DNA of 64,000 nucleotides from JAJPKK01 sp963800215 (lineage in GTDB: Bacteria > Pseudomonadota > Alphaproteobacteria > Rhizobiales > Xanthobacteraceae). This document shows positions 45,813 to 53,519 of the stretch, one piece after another; position 1 is the stretch's first letter; the number at the start of each line of letters is the position of its first letter. The notes under the pieces are model-generated. The model ran no database searches. It was not told the DNA's origin and was given only the letters and a program-made list of their open reading frames with translations. The position numbers were made by a program, and so were the translations under genes. The stretch is taken from assembly GCA_963800215.1 (NCBI GenBank), contig CAWCZY010000007.1, positions 496,001 through 560,000 on the forward strand. Reading direction: 5' to 3'.

Positions 45813-48169
45813 GCCCGGGGCCGGTTTCCTTCCTGCGCGAAGCATTCTCGCTGGCGCTCGTCGCGCTCGCGGTGGCGACGCCGGCCGCCGCCGAAAAGGG
45901 CAAGCTGCGCGAGCGGTTGACGCCCGAGGTGATGGCGGTGGTGTTTCCCGGCGCCGAGCGGCTGGGGCCGGAAGAGGGTTCGCCGCCGGCGATCGCCGCC
46001 TACAAGGACGGCAAGGTCGCCGCCTACATCTTCTCGACCCTCGATATCGTCGCCACGCCCGGGTATTCGGTGGTCCCGTTCGACGTCATTGCCGGGGTCG
46101 ATTTGAGCGGCCACATCACCGGCGCCAAGGTGGTCTTCCACGTCGAGCCCTACATTTATCACGACGCAGTGCGTCAGCCGCTGCTCGATACCTTCCTTGC
46201 CCGGCAGGCGGGGATGCCGCTGCAGGGCGGCTTTGCGGCGATGCTGCCGCCGGATTTCGTCAAGGGCGCCTCCATCAGCGCGCGGGCCATGCGCGGCGCA
46301 ATCCTCGATTCGGCGCGGCTCATCGCACGGGCGCGGATTTCGCGCCCGGTGGTCACCGCGCCGACGCTCGATGTCGACGGCTTTCGTCTGATGTCGTGGC
46401 AGGAACTCGTCGCCGAGGGCGCGGTCGTGCGCCACCGCATCACTTCGGGAGAGGTGGCGGCGGCACTCAAGGCGGCCGGCGCCGCGGACGCCACCCTCGA
46501 CGTGCCGCCCGGCAAGCCCGACGATCTCTACATCGAGGTGTTCACCGGCCTGCTGACGCCGGCCGCGGTCGGCGGCAACCTGCTCGGCCTGCGCAATTTC
46601 GACGACTACAGGGCCCGGCTGCCGCGCGGCGCCCCGGCGATCTTCGTTGCGTCCAACGGGCCCTATGATTTCCTCGGCACCAAGCATTATCGCCAGTCCG
46701 AAGGCTTCGAGTTCGACCGCATCCGCGTGGTGCAGGGCGGCGAGACGTTCTCCTTCGTCAACGACAACTATCAGCGGCTCGGCACCGGCGCTGCCGACGG
46801 CATCAGGGCGCAGCAGAACGCCGGGTTGTTCGCGCTGCCGGCCAACGCGAAATTCGATCCGCTCGCGCCGTGGCGGCTGGAACTCGTGGTGAACGGCGCC
46901 GGTGCGCAACCGGTGAGCATCGCGTTTCCGGTCGAATACCGGCTTCCGGGCGCGTTCGTCCTCATGCCGGACGAGCCGCCGGTCGCGGCCTGGGTCGAGG
47001 CGTGGCGCGACGCCCGGGGCAACATCGCGATCCTCGCGGCGCTGCTGACCGCGCTCACCCTGATCTTCGTGTTCCAGGCGCAGCTGTCGCGGTCGCGCCG
47101 CGCCCACCGTCTGGTGCGCAACGGGTTTCTGCTGATCGTGCTGGTCTGGCTCGGCTGGACCGCCGAAGTGCAGCTCTCCATCGTCAACGTCATCAACTAC
47201 ATCGAAGCCCCGTTCCGCGGCCTCGACATCGGCTTCTATCTCGCCGAGCCGCTGATGGCGATCATCGCCGCCTACACGCTGGTGTCGATGGTGCTGATCG
47301 GGCGCGGCGTGTTCTGCGGCTGGCTGTGCCCGTTCGGCGCGCTGCAGGAACTGCTGGCCCAGCTTTCGCGGGCGGCCGGGCTGCCGCAATGGAACCCGCC
47401 GGAGGCGCTGGAGAAGCGCCTGTGGCTGGGCAAATATATCGCTGCGGCCGTCGTGCTGGTGCTGGTGTTGACCTCGATCGACGGGTCCGGCGCGACCACC
47501 GAGATCGAGCCCTTCAAGACCGCGATCACCTCCAAGTTCACCCGCGCCTGGCCCTACGTCTTCTATGCCGGGGCGCTGCTCGCCATCGGGCTGTTCTCCG
47601 AGCGGGCCTATTGCCGCTTCCTGTGTCCGCTCGGCGGCGTGCTCGCGGCGCTCGACCGGCTGCATCTGATCGACCTGCTCAAGCGCCGTCCCGAATGCGG
47701 AAGCCCGTGCCGGCTGTGCGAGCGTTCGTGCCCGGTGCGGGCGATCGAGAAGTCGGGTAAGATCATCACCGCGGAATGCTTCCAGTGCCTGGATTGCCAA
47801 GTCGAATATTATGACGACAAGCGCTGCCCGCCGCTGGTGCAGGCAGCCAAGCGCCGCGGCGGCGCGGATGCGGACACGACGGTTCCGGTGGCAGCAATGG
47901 CGAAATCATGTCTGATACACAGCGACAATCCGACGGTGACACCCCGCTGTGCGCGGGATGACGCGCCGCCGCGCGGTGCGGATCGTCGCGGCCGCCGCCG
48001 GGCTGCCGCTGATGATCGCGGCGGTCCGCGCCACCGTCCCCGCGGGCCGGTTGTACGACTGGCAGGGCGAGGTGCTCGGCGCGCTGGCCGAACTCTCGCT
48101 CTGGCACACCGACGAAGCGGCCGCGCGACGCGCCATCCGCAAGGTCGAGGGCGAGATCGCACGCTATGA
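45809..48169 (+). CDS. NosR-like membrane protein: periplasmic FMN-binding domain, membrane domain and 4Fe-4S clusters
   Basis: Up to 786 residues, of which about 1-685 look real. A signal segment (1-28) is followed by a periplasmic FMN-binding domain with VKGASISARAM (151-161), matching the flavinylation motif with Ser155 in place of Thr. Membrane helices follow from about 404 to 600. The two loops CGWLCP (503-508) and CRFLCP (602-607) are characteristic of NosR/NirI. A cytoplasmic 2x[4Fe-4S] ferredoxin domain has C630, C634, C637, C641 and C657, C660, C663, C673. No nosZ is present, so the role is electron transfer to periplasmic partners rather than N2O reduction. Beyond residue 685 the frame runs 212 bases into apbE as low-complexity sequence; the real stop was probably lost. 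Confidence 0.88.
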   Translation: MSPGPVSFLREAFSLALVALAVATPAAAEKGKLRERLTPEVMAVVFPGAERLGPEEGSPPAIAAYKDGKVAAYIFSTLDIVATPGYSVVPFDVIAGVDLSGHITGAKVVFHVEPYIYHDAVRQPLLDTFLARQAGMPLQGGFAAMLPPDFVKGASISARAMRGAILDSARLIARARISRPVVTAPTLDVDGFRLMSWQELVAEGAVVRHRITSGEVAAALKAAGAADATLDVPPGKPDDLYIEVFTGLLTPAAVGGNLLGLRNFDDYRARLPRGAPAIFVASNGPYDFLGTKHYRQSEGFEFDRIRVVQGGETFSFVNDNYQRLGTGAADGIRAQQNAGLFALPANAKFDPLAPWRLELVVNGAGAQPVSIAFPVEYRLPGAFVLMPDEPPVAAWVEAWRDARGNIAILAALLTALTLIFVFQAQLSRSRRAHRLVRNGFLLIVLVWLGWTAEVQLSIVNVINYIEAPFRGLDIGFYLAEPLMAIIAAYTLVSMVLIGRGVFCGWLCPFGALQELLAQLSRAAGLPQWNPPEALEKRLWLGKYIAAAVVLVLVLTSIDGSGATTEIEPFKTAITSKFTRAWPYVFYAGALLAIGLFSERAYCRFLCPLGGVLAALDRLHLIDLLKRRPECGSPCRLCERSCPVRAIEKSGKIITAECFQCLDCQVEYYDDKRCPPLVQAAKRRGGADADTTVPVAAMAKSCLIHSDNPTVTPRCARDDAPPRGADRRGRRRAAADDRGGPRHRPRGPVVRLAGRGARRAGRTLALAHRRSGRATRHPQGRGRDRTL

Positions 48170-48980
48170 GCGCATTTTCAGTCTCGCCTGCGCGGACAGC
48201 GAGATTTCCAGGCTCAACGCCGCGGGCGCATTGACCAGGCCTTCGCCGGAGCTGCGCGGGCTGATGGAGGAGAGCCGGCGGTTCTCCGTCCTGAGCGCAG
48301 GCGCGTTCGATATCTCGGTGCAGCCGCTGTGGCGTCTCTACGAAGCGCATTTCTGGTCGCGCACCGCGGTCCAGGACGACGTTCTCGCCCGCGCCCGCGA
48401 TGTCGCGCGCGACCTCGTCGATTTCCGCGCCATCGACATCGGCTCCGCCCGCATCGCCTTCGCGCGCGAAGGCATGGCGGTGACGCTGAACAGCCTGGCG
48501 CAGGGATTTGTCACCGATGCATGCGCCGACCTCCTGCGCAACGAGGGCTTTGCAACCGCCTTCGTCGATCTCGGCGAGGTCCGGGCGCTCGGCCGCCATC
48601 CCGACGGGCGGGCCTGGCGGGTCGGCATCCGCAATGCGCAGGCGGGTTTGGTGCAAGCGGGGGTGGCGCAATCAGCCTTGGCGGAAACCGTCGAGCTCGC
48701 GGACACCGCCATGGCGGTGTCCGGCGGTTACGGCACCACCTTCGAGCCGTCCGGCCGGTTCCATCACATCTTCGATCCGCATACCGGGGACAGCGCCCAC
48801 GGGCTGCTCGATGCCGCCGTGATCGGCCCCCGGGCGACGGCCGCCAACGGGCTTTCCACCGCGCTCTGCGTCGCCGGCGAGGCGAGCGCCGCCGCGCTCA
48901 TCGCGGCCTCGCCGGGCTACCGCGCGATCCTCACCCGGCCCGACGGGACGAAAGCGACCGTGGGTGCCGCCGCGGCGTAG
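47958..48980 (+). CDS. apbE: FAD:protein FMN transferase (ApbE/NosX)
   Basis: About 340 residues. The N terminus is a Tat-like signal (TRRRAVRIVAAAAGLPLMIA). The ApbE domain shows GAFDISVQPLWRLYE, IDIGSARIAFAREGMAVTLN, ADTAMAVSGGYGTTF, HHIFDPHTGDSAHG and AANGLSTALCVAG. ApbE attaches FMN covalently to Thr or Ser of periplasmic domains; the upstream NosR-like protein with GASIS is the obvious target. ATG at 47958 fits the signal; an in-frame GTG lies three codons earlier. The start lies inside the tail of the preceding frame. Confidence 0.9.
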   Translation: MTRRRAVRIVAAAAGLPLMIAAVRATVPAGRLYDWQGEVLGALAELSLWHTDEAAARRAIRKVEGEIARYERIFSLACADSEISRLNAAGALTRPSPELRGLMEESRRFSVLSAGAFDISVQPLWRLYEAHFWSRTAVQDDVLARARDVARDLVDFRAIDIGSARIAFAREGMAVTLNSLAQGFVTDACADLLRNEGFATAFVDLGEVRALGRHPDGRAWRVGIRNAQAGLVQAGVAQSALAETVELADTAMAVSGGYGTTFEPSGRFHHIFDPHTGDSAHGLLDAAVIGPRATAANGLSTALCVAGEASAAALIAASPGYRAILTRPDGTKATVGAAAA

Positions 48981-48984
48981 AGAT

Positions 48985-49098
48985 GTAGCCCGGATTGAGC
49001 GGCAGCGAAATCCGGGACGGCGTTCCAGTTGCAGCGATGCGGAGAGGCTGTCCCCGGATTACGCGACGGCGAAGATGCCGTCGCTCCATCCGGGCTAC
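48985..49098. repeat. GTAGCCCGGATTGAGC palindromic repeat
   Basis: GTAGCCCGGATTGAGC and CATCCGGGCTAC at the ends are inverted; AATCCGGGAC and CCCCGGATT form a second inverted pair inside. It fills the gap between the convergent apbE and transglutaminase genes. Confidence 0.7.
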
Positions 49099-49103
49099 GT
49101 TGC

Positions 49104-49913
49104 TCAATTGACCATCTCGTCGGTCCAGACCTGAAAGCCGGTGAGCGTGTTGGGTCCGAACGTGGTGGCGATGGCGACGTCGATGGCGTCGCGGCCCCTT
49201 GCCATCAGCACCCGTCCGATCCGCGGTATGTTGTTGCGGGGATCGAAGGTGTACCAGCGGCCGCCGAGATAGGCTTCGAACCACGCGGCGAAGTCCATCG
49301 GACCGTAGGGCGGCAGCATCCCGATATCGCCGAGATAACCAGTGCAGTAGCGTGCCGGAATGTTCATGCACCGGCACAAGGAGACGGCGAGATGCGCGAA
49401 GTCGCGGCACACGCCTCTGCGCTCGTTGAACGCCTCCCAGGCCGTCCTGGTGGCGCGGGCATGCTCATAGCCGAACGAGATATGGTTGTGCACGAAATCG
49501 CAGATGGCCTGGACCCGGGCCCAGCCCATGGGAGTGTGACCGAACAGGCTCCAGGCCACCTCGGAGAATTTCTCGGTGTCGCAGTATCGGCTGCCCAGCA
49601 GAAAAACCAGCGCGTCTTCGGGCAGTTCCTGGATCGAATGTTGTTGCGCGTAAGGTGCGATGATATCGGGCTCGCCGGAATCCCTGACCAGGGCCGCACT
49701 GGCGATCCGCAACCGCCCGGCGGGTGCGACGAGGCGCGTGCACCAGTTGCCGAAGCCGTCGCGATAGGCCGACAGTGGAATCGACGGGGTGGTCGTCACA
49801 TGATCCGGGACGATGACGTCGGATGCCCGCGAATAGTGGATGTGCAGCACCAGCATCATCGGTGTCGGCTGCGGACAATCGTAGATCAGCTCGTAGCCCA
49901 CCCTGATTTCCAA
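49104..49913 (-). CDS. transglutaminase-like domain protein A
   Basis: A 269-residue protein without signal peptide. The papain-like transglutaminase core has the catalytic Cys in RRGVCRDFAHLAVSLCRCMN, and the His and Asp in FAAWFEAYLGGRWYTFDPRNN. The N terminus (EIRVGYELIYDCPQPTPMML) is the standard bacterial transglutaminase-like beta domain. TTG is taken as start because GAGGAGA lies seven bases upstream and the family N terminus begins there. It lies on the same strand as a second such gene upstream. Confidence 0.8.
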   Translation of the reverse strand: MEIRVGYELIYDCPQPTPMMLVLHIHYSRASDVIVPDHVTTTPSIPLSAYRDGFGNWCTRLVAPAGRLRIASAALVRDSGEPDIIAPYAQQHSIQELPEDALVFLLGSRYCDTEKFSEVAWSLFGHTPMGWARVQAICDFVHNHISFGYEHARATRTAWEAFNERRGVCRDFAHLAVSLCRCMNIPARYCTGYLGDIGMLPPYGPMDFAAWFEAYLGGRWYTFDPRNNIPRIGRVLMARGRDAIDVAIATTFGPNTLTGFQVWTDEMVN

Positions 49914-50184
49914 GACATGTCTCCTCGGGACGTGAGTGACCCGTCCTCCATCGCCTCGAGCGCCGCCAGGACGAAGAATTCCTCCGGGACAGGGAATTCC
50001 GAGGTTTGTCTGAAGTGCAACGCCGAAATCACGCGCTTCGGCCGCGATCGCGGAAATCTCGTAACCCGTGCGAATATTCGCCGAGATACCCTCAAGGCCC
50101 GGGGAATAACCGCCGTGCCGGGCGCAAGTTCCTTTTTTTGTCGCCGGGACGACGACCGCGGCGATCAGCCGTGGTGTGCCAGCT
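49914..50184. other. intergenic region between the two transglutaminase-like genes
   Basis: 271 bases with no recognised element. The frame of gene A stays open through it without family resemblance. Confidence 0.4.
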
Positions 50185-51105
50185 TCACGCGTAGCGCTCC
50201 ATCGGCGCTTGCTCATCCCATTTTGGCGGTGCCCGGCTGACGGCGACCGCGACGTTCATTCCGAGGTAGTCGGACGGACGGCCCATCCAGGTACCTTGGA
50301 GCGGTATGGCTTGGCGCGGATCGCGCACCACCGCGACGCGAACAAGGTCGCGGTTGCCGACCACGCCGCTGGACGGATCGAAATCGACCCAGCCGGCCCC
50401 GGGCAGATAGACTTGGGCCCAGGCATGCGTGTTGCCGCCTTGCATGTCGCCGCCATCGATATCGTCGTCATCGGGAACGTAGAGATATCCGGAAACGAAG
50501 CGTGCCGCCATTCCGAGCGAGCGGGCAGCATCGATCATCAGCATGGCAAGGTCACGACAGCTCCCGCTTCCGAGCGTGAGCGTCTCCATCGGAGCCTGAA
50601 TGCCCTTTTCGAGCCTGCGGGTATACTTGAAGGTTTGGTTGATGCCGTGGGTGAGGTCGACCAGAAGCTCGCTGGTATCGATCGGCCGGTCGTTTCGCAG
50701 GAACGTTCGAGCCCACCGCTCGACCCGGCGTTCCGGGTCGACCGATCGTCGTTTGATCAGATGGGCCAGTTCCGGCAGCTCTTCCGCGCCATAGACGAAC
50801 GGATAGGTGCGAGCGGACTCGGCGATATCGAGGTCGCGAAGGTCCCCATGAGAGTGGTCGAGACGAATGGTGCTCTCGAACCGAAGCTCCCTGGCCCGCC
50901 CGGCAAAGTGCGCGATGTCCACATGGTTGCCGAAAGCATCCTTGGTCCGGCGAATCCGAATCGGGGTCGGGGCGATCACGAGCTTTGCGTCGATCAGGCT
51001 TTGGTCATGGCCGTCGCGCGGACGCAGCATCATCCGGTGCTCGCCGAAGACGACCGGCTGCCTGTACTGGTAGGTCGTGATGTGCTTGATGGTCAGCGTG
51101 GGCAT
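50185..51105 (-). CDS. transglutaminase-like domain protein B
   Basis: A 306-residue protein. The N-terminal domain starts MPTLTIKHITTYQYRQPVVF, followed by the core with Cys in GSGSCRDLAMLMIDAARSLG, His in THAWAQVYLPGAGWVDFDPS and Asp in the same block. It is the standard form found with circularly permuted ATP-grasp and alpha-E proteins, in loci thought to ligate and process peptides. Those partners are absent here, but the divergent gene at 51153 is of a family often seen nearby. Confidence 0.85.
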   Translation of the reverse strand: MPTLTIKHITTYQYRQPVVFGEHRMMLRPRDGHDQSLIDAKLVIAPTPIRIRRTKDAFGNHVDIAHFAGRARELRFESTIRLDHSHGDLRDLDIAESARTYPFVYGAEELPELAHLIKRRSVDPERRVERWARTFLRNDRPIDTSELLVDLTHGINQTFKYTRRLEKGIQAPMETLTLGSGSCRDLAMLMIDAARSLGMAARFVSGYLYVPDDDDIDGGDMQGGNTHAWAQVYLPGAGWVDFDPSSGVVGNRDLVRVAVVRDPRQAIPLQGTWMGRPSDYLGMNVAVAVSRAPPKWDEQAPMERYA

Positions 51106-51152
51106 TCCAACCCCCGATCGAAGTCCGAAAATTTTATGCAACTTTTGCGCCA

Positions 51153-52058
51153 ATGAACGTCCCCCAACCGCTGCCGACGGCTTCGGCGAACCAGCGAGCC
51201 CCCATGGATGACGTGCCGATGAGGCTTCTCGCCCCGGACGAACCGCAGCCCGTCACGGTGGCCAACGAGGGTGGCCGATCGCCGCTCGTCATCGTTGCCG
51301 ATCACGCCGGCAATACTTTGCCTCGGCGCCTGCAGAAGCTCGGCCTCGGGCCGGCGGAACTCGAGCGCCACATTGCCTGGGATATCGGTATCGGCGCGGT
51401 CTGCCGCCTGATCGGGGACGTACTCGATGCGGTCGTCATCTCGCAGAACTATTCCCGCCTCGCCATCGACTGCAACCGGATGCCGGGCTCGGAGACCTCG
51501 ATCGCCGCATTGAGCGAACGCACCACCGTTCCCGGAAACATCGGGCTGAGCAAAGCTCAAATGGAGGCCCGGATTCGCGAGATATTTCAGCCCTATCACG
51601 ACGCGATCACGGGCGAACTGGACCGGCGGCGGCAGGCTGGCCGGCCGACGGCACTGATCGCCATGCACAGCTTCACCCCGTTGTTCATGGGCGTCGCGCG
51701 GCCGTGGCATGTCGGGCTGCTCTACAACCGTGATCCCCGTTTTGCTCATGCCCTGATGGATCTCCTGCGGGGCGAGCCAAAGGGCGAGCACGGCCTCACG
51801 GTCGGCGACAACGAACCCTACAGTGTGACCGACGCGACGGATTACACGATCCCCGTTCATGGCGAGCAGCGCCATCTGCATCATGTCGCCATCGAAATTC
51901 GCCAGGACCTCATTACGGACGAAGCAGGCCAGCGCCGGTGGGCGGACCTGTTCGCACGATTGCTGCCGCAAGCATATCAGCGAGTCGTCGCTGTCCCTCA
52001 AGCCGGAAATGAGCTTACCCCCACAAAAGAAATCCTGCGTTCCGCCGGGCCGTATTGA
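51153..52058 (+). CDS. N-formylglutamate amidohydrolase family protein
   Basis: A 301-residue cytoplasmic protein of the HutG2/FGase family. Visible features are LVIVADHAGNTLPRRLQKLG, SRLAIDCNRMPGSETS, ALIAMHSFTPLFMG and HHVAIEIRQDLITDEAG, which together give the metal-binding and catalytic residues. The family removes formyl groups from N-formylglutamate in histidine breakdown, but distant members act on other N-acyl amino acids. No hut gene is present. It is divergent from the transglutaminase gene, 47 bases away. Confidence 0.85.
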   Translation: MNVPQPLPTASANQRAPMDDVPMRLLAPDEPQPVTVANEGGRSPLVIVADHAGNTLPRRLQKLGLGPAELERHIAWDIGIGAVCRLIGDVLDAVVISQNYSRLAIDCNRMPGSETSIAALSERTTVPGNIGLSKAQMEARIREIFQPYHDAITGELDRRRQAGRPTALIAMHSFTPLFMGVARPWHVGLLYNRDPRFAHALMDLLRGEPKGEHGLTVGDNEPYSVTDATDYTIPVHGEQRHLHHVAIEIRQDLITDEAGQRRWADLFARLLPQAYQRVVAVPQAGNELTPTKEILRSAGPY

Positions 52059-52084
52059 GCGGAGAACGATCGCACCACCCGCCG

Positions 52085-52828
52085 TCACGGCTTGCGGTAG
52101 TTCGGGTCCATGATCTCGAAACGGGTCCAGCTCTCGAATTGGCCCGACGTGGCTTCGCCCGTCGCGGGGTTGACTTCGCTCTGGCCGGGCTTGCGCAGGA
52201 AGTGGGTCTCGACCATGAGGTTCTTCCCGGGCAAGGCCTTCTCGCAGCGCTGCTTGATGAACACGCCGCCGCCGACCGGCGTTTCTCCCGGTGCCGGAGG
52301 CATGTCCGTGCAATTCCAGCCGTCGGGCTCGTAGCGGTTGATGATGGCGAGCCGCAGCATGTGGGCCATCCGCCGCTCCAGCGGCGAGGCGCGGGGGTCG
52401 CTGATCATGCGGATGCCGCGCAGCACGCCGTCCTTGTCGAACAGCACCGAGAGGATCACGGGATGCCCGGCCACCCGGGTGCCGACTTGGCCCTGGGCGT
52501 ACAGCGGATCGTCGATGGCACGGCCGACATAGTCCTGCTCGTCGTCGAACGGGGCATAGATCTCGTAGAGACCGCTCGCCTCTGGCCGGCATTTGCCAAA
52601 GTCAGTCCACGCGTCGATCGTCTGCCGCGGCGGGCCGCCATTGCTGCCGCAGGCGAGGTCGCCGAAGGTGTCGGTGGACATCTCCGCCGCCTTCAGGCCG
52701 AGCTTGAGACCGTGGATCTCGCCGGGATCGGGCCGCTTCTGCTCCTGTGCCGCGGCGGCGCCGGACAGCAAGCAGAGCGCCGTCAATGCCGTCGCGGCGC
52801 AGTTTCGTGCGCGGGGGGCCGGGGTCAT
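52085..52828 (-). CDS. exported protein of unrecognised family (copy B)
   Basis: A 247-residue protein with signal sequence (NCAATALTALCLLSGAAAAQ). No known domain was recognised. Conserved blocks shared with copy A (43338-44093) include ACGSNGGPPR, GLYEIYAPFDDEQDYVGRA, VFIKQRCEK, FLRKPGQSEVNP and GQFESWTRFEI, in the same order. Four Cys are conserved between the copies, suggesting disulfides. Its ATG overlaps the TGA of the cytochrome upstream (ATGA), so the two proteins are coupled and probably work together. Confidence 0.75.
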   Translation of the reverse strand: MTPAPRARNCAATALTALCLLSGAAAAQEQKRPDPGEIHGLKLGLKAAEMSTDTFGDLACGSNGGPPRQTIDAWTDFGKCRPEASGLYEIYAPFDDEQDYVGRAIDDPLYAQGQVGTRVAGHPVILSVLFDKDGVLRGIRMISDPRASPLERRMAHMLRLAIINRYEPDGWNCTDMPPAPGETPVGGGVFIKQRCEKALPGKNLMVETHFLRKPGQSEVNPATGEATSGQFESWTRFEIMDPNYRKP

Positions 52829-53421
52829 TTCTTCATCGGTTCGCATTGCTTGGTATCGACACCCCAGAAGTCGACGCAATCCTGATACGTTGCGGGCCCG
52901 CGCCCGACATCCTTCGCGAACAGATACTTCACCACCGCGTCGACCTCGCGATTTGCCAGGAAGTCGTTCCCGGCGGGCGGCATGTCGTTGCCCATCTGCT
53001 CACGGGTATAACCGTAGCACCGCTTGTCCGTATAGGCGAAGCGGTCGTGATAGGGCATGCCGGTGCCGGGCCGGCCGCATTTGACGACTTCCGTCATCTG
53101 TTCGGGCGTGAGCTGGGTGGCGCGCAGCGACAAGGCGTTGCCGCCATAGCCCTGGTCGCCCGAGGCGTCCCACTTATGGCAATACTGGCAGACGGCCTTG
53201 CTCTTGAAGATCTCCTTGCCGAATTCGATGAAGCGCGCCTCTTCGGCGCTGAGCGGGGCCTTCGCAGCGGGGGCCTGGGCACTGAGCGGGGCCGCGGTAC
53301 TGGGAGCCTGGGCACTGGGCGGGGCCTGGGCACGGCCTGGAGTCGGCACCAGCGCCGCAACCGACAGCATGGCAAGAGCAAGAAACTTGAAGCGAAGGGC
53401 GTTGTCGCGAGCAGCTTTCAT
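52825..53421 (-). CDS. periplasmic cytochrome c (copy B)
   Basis: About 198 residues with signal (FLALAMLSVAALVPTPGRAQ), a Pro/Ala-rich linker of repeated APPSAQAPSTAAPLSAQAP type, then the haem motif CQYCHKWDASGD. The second half (GRPGTGMPYHDRFAYTDKRC and CVDFWGVDTKQC) is paralogous to the cytochrome at 44240. It is 98 bases downstream of the first PQQ dehydrogenase gene, the position expected for its electron acceptor. Several in-frame starts (GTG, ATG, ATG) are clustered; 53421 is used. Confidence 0.85.
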   Translation of the reverse strand: MKAARDNALRFKFLALAMLSVAALVPTPGRAQAPPSAQAPSTAAPLSAQAPAAKAPLSAEEARFIEFGKEIFKSKAVCQYCHKWDASGDQGYGGNALSLRATQLTPEQMTEVVKCGRPGTGMPYHDRFAYTDKRCYGYTREQMGNDMPPAGNDFLANREVDAVVKYLFAKDVGRGPATYQDCVDFWGVDTKQCEPMKK

Positions 53422-53519
53422 CTTCATTTCCACGGACCGGATGACGCGTGTTGAAAGGGGAACGCAACCGCCGCGACGGGCATGTCGCGCCCGGTCGGGT
53501 TCCGGTGGACGGGTTCTCC

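Noticed and set aside
45623..47800. 725-codon minus-strand open frame over the NosR-like gene
   Set aside because: Antisense shadow; no family motif and no ribosome-binding site.
45809..48980. Nitrous oxide reduction (nos) locus
   Set aside because: NosR- and NosX-like genes are present, but no nosZ, nosD, nosF, nosY or nosL is seen; gene company points to another electron-transfer role.
12939..49098. CRISPR arrays from the repeated palindromes
   Set aside because: The repeats are dispersed, single, of different classes and not separated by regular spacers; no cas genes are present.
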